64,000 nucleotides of DNA, taken from assembly GCA_025353105.1 (NCBI GenBank), contig JANXRG010000035.1:62001-126000 (forward strand), given 5' to 3'. The stretch comes from Verrucomicrobiota bacterium (GTDB lineage Bacteria; Verrucomicrobiota; Verrucomicrobiia; Chthoniobacterales; SZAS-18). Positions 26,469 to 34,793 of this stretch are shown here, one piece after another. Every line of letters begins with the position of its first letter. The stretch's first letter is position 1. A model generated the notes under the pieces. That model was not told the DNA's origin and did not search any database. It saw only the letters and a list, made by a program, of their open reading frames with translations. A program made the position numbers and the translations under genes.

Positions 26469-28207
26469 GCGGCCGCGCGCAACGGCAGCTCAAGGATGAA
26501 GCAGGCGCCTTTGCCGCCCGCCGCGGGCTCACACCAGACGCGGCCGCCCATCGCCGTCACAAAGTGCTTCACAATCGACAGACCGAGACCCGTCGAGGAC
26601 TCGCGGGCCGTCGGGCGTGATTTCAACTTGGTAAAGCGCGTGAAGAGCTTGGGCAGGTCCTCGTCGCTGATGCCGGGACCGTCGTCGTGCACTTCAAGCC
26701 GCACGTGACCGTCTGCCGCAAGAACCTGCATTCGGACGAGGCCGTCGGGCGGGGTGAATTTGATCGCGTTCGAGATGAGATTGTCGAGCACTTGATCGAT
26801 CGCGCCGGAGTCGCCCGTCACGTGTGCCGCGGTGGTCGCATCCTCCGCGGCAAGCGTGATGCGCTTGAGCGCCGCTTCCGGCGTGTGCCGCTCGATTGCG
26901 CGCTCCACGGCGGCGCGAAAGTCGATCAAATCACTCGCGAGTTCGCCATCGCCGTGCGCGATGACCTGGGCGCTGAGGAAATTCTGAACCAGTCCATTCA
27001 TGCGAAGGACACTTTCTTTGATGCCATCGATGAGTCGCTGTGACGGCAGCGTTTTCGCGTCGGTGCCGCCGACCGTCGCGGCCGCCTGCGTCTCGAGCAT
27101 CTCGCAGCTGAGAAGGATGATGTTGAGCGGACTGCGCAAATCATGCGCGGCGATGTTCATGAACATTTCGCTCTCCTCGTTCAACTGCCGCAGCCGCGTA
27201 TTGGCGGCCTCGAGCCGGAGGTTGGCGTCGGCGAGCTCCTCCTGGATGCGCCGCCGCTTGTTGAGTTCGCCGGCGAGCCGACGGTTCCAAAAAAAGATCA
27301 AACCAAGCATCGCCAGGGCGCCCAGCGCGGCCCACATGCCCCGGCGCCCGTAGCGCGACCAACTGTCGTCCATCGCGAATTCCACCGGAATCCAGCGATC
27401 GCAAATGCGGGCGAATTGATCCGCTGGGAGTCCCTTCAGGACCTGGTTGACGAGCGACGCGAGTTCCGGTTGGTCTTCCGCCACCGCAAAACGCAGTTCG
27501 AAGCGGTAGTCGGTGATGCCGGCAATCTTCAGATTCGTAAATCCGTTCGTCTTGATCAGGTAGGTGGCGGTCGCCAGGTTTTCAACCGTGGCATACGCCT
27601 CCCCGCGGGCGACGAGGGTCAACGCCTCATTCGCGTCCTTGGTCAGCGTGACCCGAAGTCGGGGATAATCGCGCTGGACGTTGAGCGTGGTGACGTAGTC
27701 GCGCGGGAGGGCGAGTTTTTCATCCGACAGTTCGCGCAGGTTCACGTGGAACGGTCCGTCCGTGCGCGTCACGATGGCGACGGGAAACGAAAGGTACGGT
27801 TCGGTGTAGCTATAACCGGGGGTGCGGCCGGCATGATAGGCGACGCCGGGCACAAGTTGCACCTGCCGGGCGGTCATTTGCTGCATGGTTTGATGCCAGC
27901 TTTCGGTCTTCGCGACCTGAAAATTCAACCCGAGCCGGGACGCCACGAGCCGGACCAGATCCGCGTCGATGCCCTGGTGCGCCCCGCTACGATCAACGAA
28001 GGAAAACGGTGGCCAGGATGGATCGATTCCGACGGTCACCGTGGGCTTCCGCTCAAGCCACGCCTGCTCGGCGGGGCTGGGCGCCAACGGCGTGGCAGCC
28101 GACGTGCGACTGGTCGTCGGGGTCGACGACTGCGCCGCGGCCTGCTGCCCGATGAAAAAGCAGAGGCAGAGGCTCCCGAGGTGGATTCTCTGGGCGATGG
28201 CCAGCAT
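26447..28207 (-). CDS. Sensor histidine kinase with periplasmic solute-binding (SBP_bac_3) domain
   Basis: A 586 aa membrane kinase. A signal sequence and short linker are followed by a family-3 solute-binding domain (about 45-280; VTVGIDPSWPPFSFVDRSG and GIDADLVRLVASRLGL are typical). One membrane helix follows (about 290-312, WAALGALAMLGLIFFWN), then a coiled coil (KRRRIQEELADANLRLEAANTRL). HisKA has His in NIAAHDLRSPLN. The ATPase domain has DNLISNAIKFTP, DDGPGISDED and STGLGLSIVKHF. The layout resembles EvgS/BvgS sensors but lacks PAS, receiver and Hpt domains. It presumably senses an amino acid or similar ligand in the periplasm. No response regulator gene is adjacent. Confidence 0.9.
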   Translation of the reverse strand: MLAIAQRIHLGSLCLCFFIGQQAAAQSSTPTTSRTSAATPLAPSPAEQAWLERKPTVTVGIDPSWPPFSFVDRSGAHQGIDADLVRLVASRLGLNFQVAKTESWHQTMQQMTARQVQLVPGVAYHAGRTPGYSYTEPYLSFPVAIVTRTDGPFHVNLRELSDEKLALPRDYVTTLNVQRDYPRLRVTLTKDANEALTLVARGEAYATVENLATATYLIKTNGFTNLKIAGITDYRFELRFAVAEDQPELASLVNQVLKGLPADQFARICDRWIPVEFAMDDSWSRYGRRGMWAALGALAMLGLIFFWNRRLAGELNKRRRIQEELADANLRLEAANTRLRQLNEESEMFMNIAAHDLRSPLNIILLSCEMLETQAAATVGGTDAKTLPSQRLIDGIKESVLRMNGLVQNFLSAQVIAHGDGELASDLIDFRAAVERAIERHTPEAALKRITLAAEDATTAAHVTGDSGAIDQVLDNLISNAIKFTPPDGLVRMQVLAADGHVRLEVHDDGPGISDEDLPKLFTRFTKLKSRPTARESSTGLGLSIVKHFVTAMGGRVWCEPAAGGKGACFILELPLRAAAQSAPSA

Positions 28208-28262
28208 GAAAAGACGACTGAACCACCCCGTGACTAGCAGGCGGCTTGCCGCGCGGCCATGG

Positions 28263-28284
28263 AAAATAAAAACGCGCCCACGCG
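28263..28284 (-). terminator. Putative intrinsic terminator after the PBP2 gene
   Basis: On the minus strand CGCG-TGGG-CGCG (extendable by one G-U pair) is followed by TTTTTATTTT, beginning 4 bp after the transpeptidase stop. Short stem but strong U tract. Confidence 0.5.
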
Positions 28285-28288
28285 CATC

Positions 28289-30298
28289 TCAGTCCTGGTT
28301 CTCTTCGTCGTCCGCCATTTCGCTGTCCTTGGCAGAAGTCTTCTTCTCGGGCTTGAGATTCTCCTTGAGTACCCGCCCGATCATCGGGGCGGCGAAGCGG
28401 CCGCCGTGGATGCCGGTCTGGCCGCGCTCGGATTCGTAGAGGGCCGCAAAGGCGTAAACCGGATTGTCGGCCGGCGCAAAGCCCGCAAACCAGGCAGCGT
28501 AGCGTTGCTTCTCCTTGTGCTTGTCGGTGCCGCCCCACTGCGCCGTACCGGTCTTACCGGCGACCGTCACGCCTGGGACGGCCGCGCGATGGGCCGTGCC
28601 GCCGCCGCCGTTGACGACGTGGATCATCGCGTCCCGCAGCGTCTGGCGCGTGGTGTCGCTGAGCCCGAGCTCACTCTTGGCGCGTGGCGGATAGGCCGCC
28701 ACGACGCGGTTCTCGACGTTTTGAATCTGCTGCACGAGCCGCAGCGCAAGGAGCGTTCCACCGTTGGCAATGCTGCAGTAGGCCTGCGCCATCTGGATGG
28801 GCGTGACGAGGAGATCGCCCTGGCCGATCGAGAGATTTGCGACGTCGCCGTCGCTCAGCCGCCGCTTGTGGACGCGTTTCATGTATTCGTGAGTGGGCAG
28901 ATTACCGGAATCCTCGTCCTCCAGCGTGATGCCGGTCTTGCGCCCGAAACCGAAACGCTGGCTCCAGTCGATCACCCGATCCGCGCCGCAGCGAATGCCG
29001 ACCTGATAAAACCAGGTGTTGATCGACATGGTGAAGGCGCGATCGAAGTTCAGGTTGCCAAAATCCTTCGCCTTGGAGTTGCCCATGACGATGTTGCCGA
29101 TTTGGAACGTCGCGGGCGCGTGAATTTCCTCGTCCTTGCGAATAACGCCGTCCTGCAGCGCCGCGGTGCCGACCACGAGCTTGTAGGTCGAGCCCGCGGG
29201 ATACGAGGCGCGGAAGGCCCGCGGAATCAGGGGTTGATCCGGGTCCTTGTCGAGCCGCTCAAAATCCGCCTGCGAAATCGCCGGGACAAAAATGTTCGGA
29301 TCAAAGCTCGGCCACGACGCCATGGCGAGGATGTCGCCGGTGCCGGGCGAGAGGAAGACCATCGCGCCGCGCTTGCAACCGGCAGCGAGCGCGTTCTCGC
29401 AGTCGCGCTGCAGCTTCACGTCGAGCGTCGTAACCACGTTGTCGCCGGGAATCGGCGCCTGCAGCACCGATTCACTGACCTTCCGGCCTTGCGCGTCGAA
29501 CGTCATGTTCAGGATGCCGTTCTTGCCGGTCAGCTTGTCATTGAAGATCTTTTCCAAGCCGTCTCGTCCCTCGAGCCCCGGCCACAGCGCCTCGTTGTTC
29601 TGGATGGGACCCTCGGCCTGCTTCCCCGTCTTGCCGACGTACCCGATGATGTGCGCGGCCAGCTTGCCCTGCGGATAAACACGCGTGTAGACCGGCCGCA
29701 GCGTCAGGTAGCCCGTGAGACGCGGCTTGATCCGGTCGACCTCCTCCGGCGGCAGGAACGTGGCCAGGTCCATCGGCAGGATGCGGCGCTCGTGATAATG
29801 ATCGAGGAGTTGCGCCGTTGTCATTTCGACCGGGCGCTTCAACAATTCCGCGGCGGCCGACAGATGTTGCTTCGCGAAATCCACGACCTGCGCGTCGGTC
29901 ATCAGCGCCCCGGTGGGAAACGCGAGGGAAAGATGGTGGGCGACGCGCGACTGGGCCAGCGGCTCGCCGTTGCGATCCGTGATGAGACCGCGCGGGGCGG
30001 GAATCTCAAAATAGTACGTGCGGAAGTCGGTGCGTGATTCCCAGGCCGGCGCAATCGTTTCCGGCACCTTGGCGCCCACGCCCGGCGCGAACATGGGCGC
30101 GATCGGCATCGTGGGAATCGTGGCCGCCGGACTCTTTGCGGGAGTCATGACCGCGGGATTTTTCACCGGGGTGGAGGCGACGGGATTGGCGACTCGCTGG
30201 GCGGGCACCGCGGGTTGCTGCGCGGTGAGAGAGCGGACGAGCAACGGAGCCGCGCAGGCAAGAATGAGGGACGACACCAACTTCATGATCGCAATCAT
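28289..30298 (-). CDS. mrdA: Penicillin-binding protein 2-type transpeptidase with long Pro/Ala linker
   Basis: Class B penicillin-binding protein that cross-links peptidoglycan during elongation. I start at MIAIMKLVSSLILACAAPLLV (669 aa; a second ATG four codons later is equally possible). The 182 upstream residues in the track ORF are a shadow of the neighbouring gene. Motifs are the PBP dimer region (APRGLITDRNGEPLA, about 101-115, and VYPQGKLAAHIIGYVGK), the catalytic SxxK at Ser370-Lys373 (PAGSTYK), SxN at 425-427 (SIN) and KTG at 582-584. Unusual: after a short hydrophobic N-terminus that could be cleaved (LTAQ-Q), about 60 residues of Pro/Ala/Val/Thr-rich sequence precede the dimer domain. 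PBP2 normally has only a membrane helix there. rodA is not next to it; instead a periplasmic protein, a putative anti-sigma factor and an ECF sigma factor precede it. Confidence 0.88.
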   Translation of the reverse strand: MIAIMKLVSSLILACAAPLLVRSLTAQQPAVPAQRVANPVASTPVKNPAVMTPAKSPAATIPTMPIAPMFAPGVGAKVPETIAPAWESRTDFRTYYFEIPAPRGLITDRNGEPLAQSRVAHHLSLAFPTGALMTDAQVVDFAKQHLSAAAELLKRPVEMTTAQLLDHYHERRILPMDLATFLPPEEVDRIKPRLTGYLTLRPVYTRVYPQGKLAAHIIGYVGKTGKQAEGPIQNNEALWPGLEGRDGLEKIFNDKLTGKNGILNMTFDAQGRKVSESVLQAPIPGDNVVTTLDVKLQRDCENALAAGCKRGAMVFLSPGTGDILAMASWPSFDPNIFVPAISQADFERLDKDPDQPLIPRAFRASYPAGSTYKLVVGTAALQDGVIRKDEEIHAPATFQIGNIVMGNSKAKDFGNLNFDRAFTMSINTWFYQVGIRCGADRVIDWSQRFGFGRKTGITLEDEDSGNLPTHEYMKRVHKRRLSDGDVANLSIGQGDLLVTPIQMAQAYCSIANGGTLLALRLVQQIQNVENRVVAAYPPRAKSELGLSDTTRQTLRDAMIHVVNGGGGTAHRAAVPGVTVAGKTGTAQWGGTDKHKEKQRYAAWFAGFAPADNPVYAFAALYESERGQTGIHGGRFAAPMIGRVLKENLKPEKKTSAKDSEMADDEENQD

Positions 30299-30330
30299 CG
30301 GCGAGGCGCCACCGGCTGCAACTGTCTTGT

Positions 30331-30948
30331 CTAGACAGTCGGGACGGCCGCGGGCCCGGAGCTGGGGCCCGGCACCGGCGTGCTCACGGGCGAGGACATG
30401 GGCGCTGGCGCCGGCGCGGCCGCGGGTTTGGCGGCAGGCGCTTTCGGCTTGGGCCAGGCGGATTCTCTTGCACAAACCAGCGCGATGATCAGCTGACCGT
30501 TTCCAACCTGCGGGCCACGGATGTAAAGCGGGTTCCCGCGCGCAAGTTTGACGGTTGCTTCCACGAGAACGTTGTCGTCCTGATAAAGTTGCAGCCCGAC
30601 GAGGTAGCCGTTGGGAATTGGGTTCTTCGTATCGACCCTCAGGTAAAAGCGCTTGCTGGGGACCAGCCAGTCCTCCTCGCCGGTCTTGATTTTCTGCTGG
30701 GCTTGTCCGATCACGCGCAAATTCTTGTAGCCGAAAATCCGACCAATCTGTTTCTCGCGCCCGGCCAGCGCCGGCGGCAACTTCGGCGAAACGTTCGGTC
30801 CGCCATCCTTGGGCGGATTTTCCGCCACAATCAGCCCGCCCCACATCAGATCCTCGGCGCGCGCGGCGGTCGCACCCGCGATACTGAGAAGAAAAAACAG
30901 CGCCGCAAACAACGCCCGCCAGCCGGTGCCAGAATCCCGTCGTACCAT
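30331..30948 (-). CDS. Exported hypothetical protein with Pro/Ala-rich tail
   Basis: A 205 aa protein when started at MVRRDSGTGWRALFAALFFLLSIAGATAARAED, which gives a clear signal peptide. The longer track ORF overlaps the anti-sigma gene. The middle part (about 35-155) has no domain I can name; it contains IGRIFGYKNLRVIGQAQ and RFYLRVDTKNPIPNGYLV and looks like a small beta-rich periplasmic domain. The last about 40 residues are Pro/Ala/Ser-rich (KAPAAKPAAAPAPAPMSSP), like the linker of the next gene product, PBP2. It starts 4 bp after the putative anti-sigma gene, so they are probably translated together. Confidence 0.7.
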   Translation of the reverse strand: MVRRDSGTGWRALFAALFFLLSIAGATAARAEDLMWGGLIVAENPPKDGGPNVSPKLPPALAGREKQIGRIFGYKNLRVIGQAQQKIKTGEEDWLVPSKRFYLRVDTKNPIPNGYLVGLQLYQDDNVLVEATVKLARGNPLYIRGPQVGNGQLIIALVCARESAWPKPKAPAAKPAAAPAPAPMSSPVSTPVPGPSSGPAAVPTV

Positions 30949-30952
30949 GGGA

Positions 30953-31510
30953 TCAGGGAGCCGCGTCGGGGTCCAGGTTTTCATCCGCCGCGGCGTAAGA
31001 CTCGGGCACGTGCGACATTCCATCGAGCCACAGCACGGCGGCCTGCTCTTCCTTGGCATTGGCGTTGAAGGAGGACGCGGTGACTTCCGGCGTCGACGAT
31101 TTCGCCTCGAGAACCTGCGTGAGGTAGGCCGTCTCCGGCCGTTCCTCAAGCTGCGGGGAAATCAGGCCCCGGTACGTGGCGACGCCAAGCAGAAGCGCGG
31201 TTGCGCCGGCCAGCGTGAGCTTCACGATGATCGAGTGGAACCATCCCGCCGCGGCCGGTGCGCGCGGCGCGGTCACGTGACGATCAGCCTCGATGCGCTC
31301 GAGCAGGCGATGGTTGAAGAAATCGGGATTCGGCATTCGAGTCTGCGCCAGATGTCCGCGCAGCGCGAGTTTCAGGCGGTCGAGTTCCGCGTGTTCCGCC
31401 ACCGGATCGAGCTGAAGCTGGCCGGCGAGTTCGCGTTCGAAAATGGCCCGCTCCGTTTCATCAAGGTGCCCGTCGAGCCAGGCCGCATGGCGCTCTTCAA
31501 ACGTTTTCAT
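30953..31510 (-). CDS. Putative anti-sigma factor (single-pass membrane protein)
   Basis: A 185 aa protein overlapping the end of the upstream ECF sigma gene by 14 bp, the classic sigma/anti-sigma arrangement. The N-terminal about 90 residues are charged and helical (FEERHAAWLDGHLDETERAIFERELAG), resembling the sigma-binding region of anti-sigma factors. I see no HxxxCxxC zinc motif. One membrane helix lies at about 95-117 (IIVKLTLAGATALLLGVATYRGL), and the rest would be periplasmic. The role is inferred mainly from position. Confidence 0.7.
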   Translation of the reverse strand: MKTFEERHAAWLDGHLDETERAIFERELAGQLQLDPVAEHAELDRLKLALRGHLAQTRMPNPDFFNHRLLERIEADRHVTAPRAPAAAGWFHSIIVKLTLAGATALLLGVATYRGLISPQLEERPETAYLTQVLEAKSSTPEVTASSFNANAKEEQAAVLWLDGMSHVPESYAAADENLDPDAAP

Positions 31511-32126
31511 GGAGATCCTTCAACAGGGTTTGGAGTTTCTTGCGGGCGTAAAACAGGCGTGACATCACCGTGCCGATGGAGCAGCCGACCGCATCGGCGA
31601 TCTCGTGATACTGCATCCCCTCCACTTCCTTCAAAAGGACGACCGCCCGGTGTTCGGGCGAGAGCTTTGCGATGGCCGCGTCGAGACGGTCGCGCAATTC
31701 CGCGCGTTCCATCTGGCGCTGCGGCGAGACCCCGGCCTTCGGCGTCACATCCGCGGTGGGCTCGATATCCGTGCGCGCGATCGTGTCATCGAATTCCCCC
31801 TCGGGCCGCAGCGTGCGTTTGCGCAGCCAGTCGATGGAGACATTCGTGACGATGCGATAGAGCCAGGTGTAGAACGAGGATTGGAAGCGGAATTTGTCCA
31901 GCGACTTCCAAGCCTTGAAGAACCCGTCCTGCGCGAGGTCCCAGGCGTCCTGCTCGTTTCTGACCATTTGATAAACCATCGCGTAAATCCGGGTGCGGTA
32001 TTTGGTGACCAGTTCGTCGAAGGCCCGCGTGTCCCCCCCCTGGCTGCGGCGGACAAGATCCAAATCGTCACTTTCCGCGCCCGAAGGCGGCCCGCTTTGC
32101 ATCGTTGGGGTTTCAGACGAAGACAT
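31497..32126 (-). CDS. ECF-family RNA polymerase sigma factor (RpoE-like)
   Basis: A 209 aa sigma factor when started at the ATG giving MSSSETPTMQSG; a TTG five codons earlier is the track start. Region 2 shows AFDELVTKYRTRIYAMVYQMV, DAWDLAQDGFFKAWKSL and FQSSFYTWLYRIVTNVSIDWLRK. Region 4 shows LSPEHRAVVLLKEVEGMQYHEIADAVGCSIGTVMSRLFYARKKL. Regions 1.1 and 3 are absent, as in ECF factors. It heads a minus-strand set with the putative anti-sigma factor, a periplasmic protein and PBP2, suggesting control of an envelope response. Confidence 0.92.
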   Translation of the reverse strand: MSSSETPTMQSGPPSGAESDDLDLVRRSQGGDTRAFDELVTKYRTRIYAMVYQMVRNEQDAWDLAQDGFFKAWKSLDKFRFQSSFYTWLYRIVTNVSIDWLRKRTLRPEGEFDDTIARTDIEPTADVTPKAGVSPQRQMERAELRDRLDAAIAKLSPEHRAVVLLKEVEGMQYHEIADAVGCSIGTVMSRLFYARKKLQTLLKDLHENV

Positions 32127-32168
32127 GGCCGGGTTATTCAATCAGAGACGGGCTTCTGGGACGCCGGG

Positions 32169-32843
32169 TCACCCGTTGCTACCATTGCGACGGCGGAATT
32201 CACCCCGCAGATTGCCCATTATTTCGATGATGCCGCCCCGGACGGCAAAGATCCTCGTTTCTAACTCGGTCGCCTGGGCCGCGGTGATGAGGCCGCTCTT
32301 GCGACATGGTTCGATGGCGTCCAGGCCCCCCATGATCGATTTCAACCCGCGCTTCAGGTATGCGAGTGTCATGCCCAGCTCGTCGTAATCGTCTCCCAAG
32401 GCGGCGGATAGCTTGGCCCCACAATTCGAAACGCCCGCAAAAAGCTGGCTTGCGGCCGCGTCGCCCTCCGATGAATGCGACTCAGTGCCAATCCATTTCG
32501 AGACCTGCAGCGTGAGGTTGAAGGCGTCCGACGCCAGCGGATGTCGCTCGCGGTTGACCAGTAAATCCAGTGTCTGCCCGGGTTTCTCGTCGTCGACGTC
32601 GGCGACTTCCTCCGAAAAAACTTCGTCCAGCTCGTCTCCCCAATCGTGCCCGGATTCATCCTCCAGATCGTCCCAGCCCATCTCCTTGGCGACGATCGCA
32701 TCGCGGTCCGGATGGTCCGCGTATTTCTCCAGCAGGCGCAGATATTCGTCCGTCTTGCGGTCCTGCTGCTGGAGAAATCGCTCCCAATCGTATTCATCCC
32801 ACGGTCGCCCGGACTGGGGCTCTGGGAATTCGTCGTCGGGCAT
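32169..32843 (-). CDS. Acidic hypothetical protein
   Basis: A 224 aa protein from the ATG giving MPDDEFPEPQSGRPWDEYDWERFLQQQ; upstream codons of the track ORF are out of context. The N-terminal about 90 residues are very acidic (DDLEDESGHDWGDELDEVFSEE). The C-terminal part is predicted helical, with conserved-looking AFNLTLQVSKWI and a repeated-Leu region ending in GEFRRRNGSNG. No signal peptide or membrane segment. I do not recognise the family. It lies between rlmN and the ECF sigma gene on the same strand, 42 bp from the sigma start and 47 bp from the rlmN stop. Confidence 0.7.
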   Translation of the reverse strand: MPDDEFPEPQSGRPWDEYDWERFLQQQDRKTDEYLRLLEKYADHPDRDAIVAKEMGWDDLEDESGHDWGDELDEVFSEEVADVDDEKPGQTLDLLVNRERHPLASDAFNLTLQVSKWIGTESHSSEGDAAASQLFAGVSNCGAKLSAALGDDYDELGMTLAYLKRGLKSIMGGLDAIEPCRKSGLITAAQATELETRIFAVRGGIIEIMGNLRGEFRRRNGSNG

Positions 32844-32890
32844 GGCGCAGACGATGTATCGCAGGGCTTCCCTTGCCGCAAGGCGGGCCG

Positions 32891-33961
32891 TCACGCAGTT
32901 TGCATCGTCTGGCGCCGGAGTTGGCCGCAGGCGGCGTCGATGTCGTGCCCCTTTTCGCGGCGCAAGGTGACGTCGAGATCGCCGCGACGCAGGATCCGGT
33001 GGAAGGCGTCCTGCCGGTCGATCGCCGGCCGCTCCCAATCGAGACCCGTCACCGTGTTGTACGGAATCAGATTGATCTTCGCCTTGAGCGGATCCGCCAG
33101 ACGCGCGAGGCGCTCGGCTTGCGCGTCGCCGTCGTTCACGCCCGCGATGAGAATGTACTCGAAGGTTAGACGCTGTTTTTTCCGCTCGTGCCAGTACTGA
33201 CAGGCTTCCATGAGCGCGGCGACGTTGTAGCGCTGGTTGACGGGCATGATGCGGCCGCGCACGTCGTCGGTCGCGCCGTGGAGTGAGATGGCGAGGCGCA
33301 CCTGGATGGGTTGATCCGCCAGTTCGCGGATGCGCGGGACAAGGCCGCTGGTGGAAATCGTGATGTGCCGCGCGCCGATGCCCACGCCCCAGGCCTGGTT
33401 ATTGAGGATCTGGATGGACTGCATCAAGTTTTCGAAATTCGCGAGCGGCTCGCCCATGCCCATGAACACGACGTTGTCCACGCGCTCGTGGCTGATCGCT
33501 TCCGCCTGGAGAATCTGCTCGACGATTTCGCCGGCGGTGAGATTGCGCGTGAAGCCGTCGAGCCCGCTCGCGCAGAATTTGCAACCGTAGGCGCAACCCA
33601 CCTGCGTGGAGACGCACAGCGTGCGGCGGTCCGAACGCTCGCCGTAAAGCGAGGTCGAAGCCGGAATGAGGACGCTTTCGATGAGCTGGCCATCGCCGAG
33701 CTTGAAAAGAAACTTTTGCGTGGTGTCGTTCGAACCGAGACGGCGGACAAGCGCGATCGAGGACAGCGAAAATTGCTCCGCGAGCGCCGCGCGCAGCGGG
33801 GCGGGCAGATCGGTCATGCGCTCCCAGGCGTCCACGCGCATGCGGTAACGCCAGTGCAGCACCTGTTTCGCGCGGTACGCCGGTTGCCCGAGCGCGCCGA
33901 ATCGCGCCGCGAGTTCGTCGTGCGTGAGCGAGAGCAGATTCTGGAGGACGGGCGAGGACAT
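32891..33961 (-). CDS. rlmN: 23S rRNA (adenine2503-C2) and tRNA methyltransferase RlmN
   Basis: Radical SAM methylase acting on A2503 of 23S rRNA and A37 of some tRNAs. I start at MSSPVLQNLLSLTHDELAARFG (356 aa); the track ORF adds an upstream part antisense to the glycosyltransferase region. It has the cluster motif CAYGCKFCA (CxxxCxxC), the substrate motifs FMGMGEPLANFENL and SLHGATDDVR, and the C-terminal methyl-carrier Cys in IDAACGQL. All hallmark residues are present. Divergent from the GT2 gene. Confidence 0.94.
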   Translation of the reverse strand: MSSPVLQNLLSLTHDELAARFGALGQPAYRAKQVLHWRYRMRVDAWERMTDLPAPLRAALAEQFSLSSIALVRRLGSNDTTQKFLFKLGDGQLIESVLIPASTSLYGERSDRRTLCVSTQVGCAYGCKFCASGLDGFTRNLTAGEIVEQILQAEAISHERVDNVVFMGMGEPLANFENLMQSIQILNNQAWGVGIGARHITISTSGLVPRIRELADQPIQVRLAISLHGATDDVRGRIMPVNQRYNVAALMEACQYWHERKKQRLTFEYILIAGVNDGDAQAERLARLADPLKAKINLIPYNTVTGLDWERPAIDRQDAFHRILRRGDLDVTLRREKGHDIDAACGQLRRQTMQTA

Positions 33962-34097
33962 GAAGGGGGCGGCGGAGGCCATTCTACGCCGGGAAACGGC
34001 CGGCTCCAAGGCGGCGATCGGCTTTGAATATTGCCCCCCGTGCACCGGCCTTGATGCAAGAGTCTTCCGCGCTATGCTCGCGTTCGACCGCCCGTTC

Positions 34098-34793
34098 ATG
34101 AAGCTCTCCATCGTCATCCCCTTTTTCAACGAGGAGGAGAACGCCGAGATGGTTTTGCGCGAGGCGCGCGCGGCCCAGCCCGACGCCGAGATCATCGCGG
34201 TGAACGACGGCAGCACCGACCGCACGCCCGAGATCATCGCAGCGCTGCCCGACATCCTGCTCATCACGTTCCCGCGCAATCTCGGCCAAAGCGCCGCGCT
34301 CTATGCCGGCATCGTCAACGCCACCGGCGATTTCATCGTCCCGATGGACGGCGACGGCCAGAATGATCCGGCCGACATCCAGCATCTGCTCGCGCGACGG
34401 GATGAATTCGATGTCGTGTGCGGCTATCGCCGGGAACGAAAGGATTCGTGGAGCATCCGCATGGCATCGAAAATCGCGAATCGCACCCGGCAGCTTTTCA
34501 CGCACGACGGCATTCGTGACGCGGGCTGTACGTTGAAATTGATCCGCCGCGAGCACCTGCGATACTTCACGCCGTTCGGCGAAATGCAGTGCTACATGAT
34601 GGCGATGCTCCGGAAGAACGGCCTGCGCATCGGCGAGATTCCCGTCAACCACCGCCCGCGCCGTTTCGGCCGGTCAAAGTACACGATCGCCAGACGCGCG
34701 TGGCGCGGCATCTGGGATCTTATCGGCGTTTCATGGCTGCTCCGGCGCAACATTCCGTGGCCGCAGGGGTTCCCTCGACCGGACGCGCGATGA
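34098..34793 (+). CDS. Family 2 glycosyltransferase (polyprenyl-phosphate type)
   Basis: A 231 aa GT2 enzyme similar to polyprenyl-phosphate mannosyl/glucosyltransferases. The start at MKLSIVIPFFNEEEN is canonical; an ATG eight codons earlier is an alternative. It has the GT-A motifs VNDGSTDRTPEI, PMDGDGQNDP (DxD region) and PVNHRPRRFGRSKYTI, which is typical of dolichol- or undecaprenyl-phosphate sugar transferases. No C-terminal membrane helices. The stop overlaps the ATG of the following GT39 gene (ATGA), so the two are translationally coupled. Likely role: make a lipid-linked sugar donor for the next enzyme. Confidence 0.87.
   Translation: MKLSIVIPFFNEEENAEMVLREARAAQPDAEIIAVNDGSTDRTPEIIAALPDILLITFPRNLGQSAALYAGIVNATGDFIVPMDGDGQNDPADIQHLLARRDEFDVVCGYRRERKDSWSIRMASKIANRTRQLFTHDGIRDAGCTLKLIRREHLRYFTPFGEMQCYMMAMLRKNGLRIGEIPVNHRPRRFGRSKYTIARRAWRGIWDLIGVSWLLRRNIPWPQGFPRPDAR

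Noticed and set aside
28259-30037. 592 aa plus-strand ORF opposite PBP2
   Set aside because: The opposite strand encodes all three transpeptidase motifs; the plus frame has no domain.
30321-30339. ACTGTC/GACAGT inverted repeat between the exported protein gene and PBP2
   Set aside because: 6 bp arms without a U tract, overlapping the stop codon; not distinguishable from chance.
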